NCBI GenBank assembly: GCA_016783865.1
Contig: JADHVS010000064.1
Coordinates: forward strand, 1 to 19,887
From: Bacteroidales bacterium
GTDB lineage: Bacteria; Bacteroidota; Bacteroidia; Bacteroidales; SM23-62
DNA length: 19,887 nucleotides
Direction: 5' to 3'
Under the pieces are notes generated by a model, which saw only the letters and a list, made by a program, of their open reading frames with translations, did no database searches and had not been told where the DNA came from. Below are positions 17,804 to 19,887 of the stretch, one piece after another. The translations under genes were made by a program, and so were the position numbers. Within the stretch, counting starts at the first letter, position 1; each line of letters opens with the position of its first letter.

Positions 17804-19887
17804 CCTAAAATGACCTCCACGTCATTTTCCGCTTTCATTCGAATAACAGGGACCTCATTCCCTATCAACTTTTCTCCGTTAATTATTGTCATTTTCACTC
17901 CTTTCTGGACTCCATCAGGATTCTTTATGTGAATATTCAGTACTTTTCCCCTGAACCTCCTGGTAATTTTAATCTCTTTCCATCCTGGTGGTATACAAGG
18001 ATCAATCTTAAGACTCCCGTACTCAGGCTGGATCCCAAGAATATACTGGGTGGCAGAATAGTAAGCCCAGGTTGCAGAACCACTCAGCCAGGGAACCCGT
18101 GAAGCCCCATACCTGGGACTGTATTTGCTATGCGTCGATTGACAATAAACGTAGGGTTCTATCTGCCTGATTTCAGCCCGGTCGTTATAAGCCGCCGGCA
18201 TAAAAGCGTTAAAATATTCAAAGGCTTTTTCACCATTGCCCAGCATGGCTTCGGCCATGACAGCCCATCCCTGTGTATGTGTGAAGATACCTCCATTTTC
18301 TTTCATCCCCTGGTTCATCAGGGTAGCCCTGATAACAGTATAATCGGTTTCTTCATAAGGTGGATCACATATCATCAGGCCATAATCAGTAAACAACCTC
18401 TCGTGTACTGATTGCATGGCTTGTTTTGCCTGTTCGTCAGTTGCCAACCCGCTGATAACAGCCCAGGTTTGGGGATTGAGCCAGATCTGGCCTTCCTTAC
18501 TGTCTTTGGTTCCGAATTTTAATCCGTCATACCTGTAGGCGCGCAGGAACCACTCACCATCCCAGGTACTTGATTGAAGGTTGTTGTCCAGTGCAGATAA
18601 CTTCTCCCGGGCCCAGGTTTCTTCCTTTTCCAGTTCCAGGAGATCTGATATCTCAATGTATGTTTTCAGGGCATAGCGCAGTTGCAGGCTAACAAAAACA
18701 CTCTCACCCTCATAACCCAGTTCAAGGCAATCGTTCCAATCGGCACTCAATCCGCATGCAAGTCCATGTGAGCCAGACCTTTCAAGGTTAAATTCAATGG
18801 CTCTCCTGAGATGACCAAGTACTGTATCATCACCTTCATCAGCATAAGGTAACACTGTATTATAGAAGTCAATGTCACCTGTTTCTTTAACATAGGCAGG
18901 AACGGAATTAAACAGCCAGAGACAGTCATCCGACCGGTATTGCTCCTTTTTAGGCTGCGTCTCCTTCCCGGGAAAATGGGCAAATGGTTTCACAACCGGC
19001 ATAGCTCCACCCGTCGAGACTTGTCCCGTGAGCATAAGTTCAATTCGCTCTTTAACTTCACCAGGAATGGTATGGGCAACTCCAAGGAAATCCTGGACCG
19101 TATCCCTGTATCCGAGACCGTCTCTTTCACCGGCATAAATAAGGCTGGCTGTCCGCGACCAGTAAAAAGTCATCAGGCAATTAAACGGGCTCCACATATT
19201 CATCATGCTGTTAAATGAAGGATCGGGTGTTTCAACATGGAAGCCTTCCAACCTGCTGTGCCAGTAAGATTTAAGTTTTTGGAGTTCATTTTTAACAATA
19301 TCCGGATTACCTAATTCTTTAACGGCTTGTTTGCCTTCTTCCTCCGCTTTGCCAATTCCCATCAGTACAACCAATTCCCGGCTTTCACCCGGTTCCAGGT
19401 CAATATCAGTTTGCAGCGTGGCACACCCATTATCTCCCGCGGCAAGGGAATTTCTGCATTTTCCTTCTTCCACAACAACGGGATTTGCATAGGTCCTGTA
19501 TGGCCCGAGAAATGCCTCCCTGTCGGTATCAAATCCTGCAATATCTCCACCCGTAAGTGTGAAGAAGGTGTGCCTGCCCTGGTCTTTTTCTTCAAAATTA
19601 TCGGGCATAGCAGGAATATTGACATTGGTTCCGTGATCGATTATATTATCTATGCACGACATTTTCAGGGTGTATTGGGTGTATTGAAGATTGACCTGGT
19701 CATCAATGGCATTCCAGTTACCGACATATTCCAGGTAGGTAAACAGGCTTAGTTTTCTTCTGACCTTATCCTTATTGGTAACTTTTACCAACCAGCATTC
19801 CATTTCCCGGTTGAGCGGTACGAAATAAGTTGTTTCAGTTTGAATGCCTGAATATTCCGAGGATATTTTAGTATATGCCGTCCCATG
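17794..19887 (-). CDS. GH94 disaccharide phosphorylase (diacetylchitobiose/cellobiose phosphorylase-like), partial at N-terminus
   Basis: The frame is open to the right edge (697 residues visible; about 100 N-terminal residues missing against the usual roughly 800). A Met at 19803 is internal, because the conserved block GTAYTKISSEYSGIQTETTY lies upstream of it. GH94 landmarks in order are WSRTASLIYAGERDGLGYRDT, VSTGGAMPVVKPF, YRSDDCLWLFN, and SADWNDCLELGYEGESV, whose first Asp is the expected general acid. Then come LQSSTWDGEWFLRAY, TLMNQGMKENGGIFTHTQGW, PYVYCQSTHSKYSPRYGASR and the C-terminal IQPEYGSLKIDPCIPPGW. No signal can be judged, but the family is cytoplasmic. It splits a beta-linked disaccharide with phosphate, giving a sugar-1-phosphate. 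The GERDGLGYRDT/GQVSTGGAMP wording favours the N,N'-diacetylchitobiose branch, with cellobiose as the alternative. Confidence 0.92.
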   Translation of the reverse strand, partial: HGTAYTKISSEYSGIQTETTYFVPLNREMECWLVKVTNKDKVRRKLSLFTYLEYVGNWNAIDDQVNLQYTQYTLKMSCIDNIIDHGTNVNIPAMPDNFEEKDQGRHTFFTLTGGDIAGFDTDREAFLGPYRTYANPVVVEEGKCRNSLAAGDNGCATLQTDIDLEPGESRELVVLMGIGKAEEEGKQAVKELGNPDIVKNELQKLKSYWHSRLEGFHVETPDPSFNSMMNMWSPFNCLMTFYWSRTASLIYAGERDGLGYRDTVQDFLGVAHTIPGEVKERIELMLTGQVSTGGAMPVVKPFAHFPGKETQPKKEQYRSDDCLWLFNSVPAYVKETGDIDFYNTVLPYADEGDDTVLGHLRRAIEFNLERSGSHGLACGLSADWNDCLELGYEGESVFVSLQLRYALKTYIEISDLLELEKEETWAREKLSALDNNLQSSTWDGEWFLRAYRYDGLKFGTKDSKEGQIWLNPQTWAVISGLATDEQAKQAMQSVHERLFTDYGLMICDPPYEETDYTVIRATLMNQGMKENGGIFTHTQGWAVMAEAMLGNGEKAFEYFNAFMPAAYNDRAEIRQIEPYVYCQSTHSKYSPRYGASRVPWLSGSATWAYYSATQYILGIQPEYGSLKIDPCIPPGWKEIKITRRFRGKVLNIHIKNPDGVQKGVKMTIINGEKLIGNEVPVIRMKAENDVEVILGES

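Noticed and set aside
19803..19803. Start codon of the GH94 gene at 19803
   Set aside because: Conserved GH94 residues continue upstream in frame to the window edge, so this Met is internal and the gene is truncated by the window.

Overview
The window is almost certainly from a Bacteroidota genome, probably a Bacteroidales/Marinilabiliales-like environmental lineage. Evidence for this: many short Sec/lipoprotein signal peptides, weak or absent Shine-Dalgarno sequences, promoter-like TAnnTTTG boxes, a PorG/DUF6089-like beta-barrel pair, and a protein mix typical of that phylum. Assignment below phylum is inference.

Positions 1-11584 are a run of minus-strand genes that reads as a carbohydrate-catabolic cluster. 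In transcription order these are: an SGLT-like sodium/sugar symporter, an 81-residue two-helix membrane protein, a serine beta-lactamase-like lipoprotein, a beta-propeller glycoside-hydrolase-like lipoprotein, a clan GH-D-like (alpha-galactosidase-like) lipoprotein, a two-domain VOC lipoprotein, and a large secreted GH2 beta-galactosidase with a LamG insert that runs off the left edge. The hydrolases would cut galactoside-containing material outside the cytoplasm and the symporter would import the sugars. No SusC/SusD pair and no regulator gene is visible.

Positions 11680-14485 hold a divergent DUF1684 lipoprotein (plus strand), two tandem paralogous outer-membrane beta-barrels and a small GRAM/PH-like protein (minus strand).

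Positions 14486-16527 hold a regulatory pair: a SiaC-like phosphoprotein (DUF1987) translationally coupled to a SiaB-like kinase that is unusual in carrying two complete kinase modules in one chain. A small predicted membrane ORF converges on it.

Positions 16880-19887 hold a Tat-exported sugar-phosphate-isomerase-like TIM barrel (plus strand), a strong 21-bp-stem terminator, and a convergent GH94 disaccharide phosphorylase (most like diacetylchitobiose/cellobiose phosphorylase) running off the right edge.

The most striking unexplained structure is a set of seven short tandem arrays (7- or 8-nt units, different sequences). All sit exactly at gene 3' ends, and three of them overlap the stop codon and last sense codons. 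The second is the SiaB-SiaB tandem kinase fused in one polypeptide.
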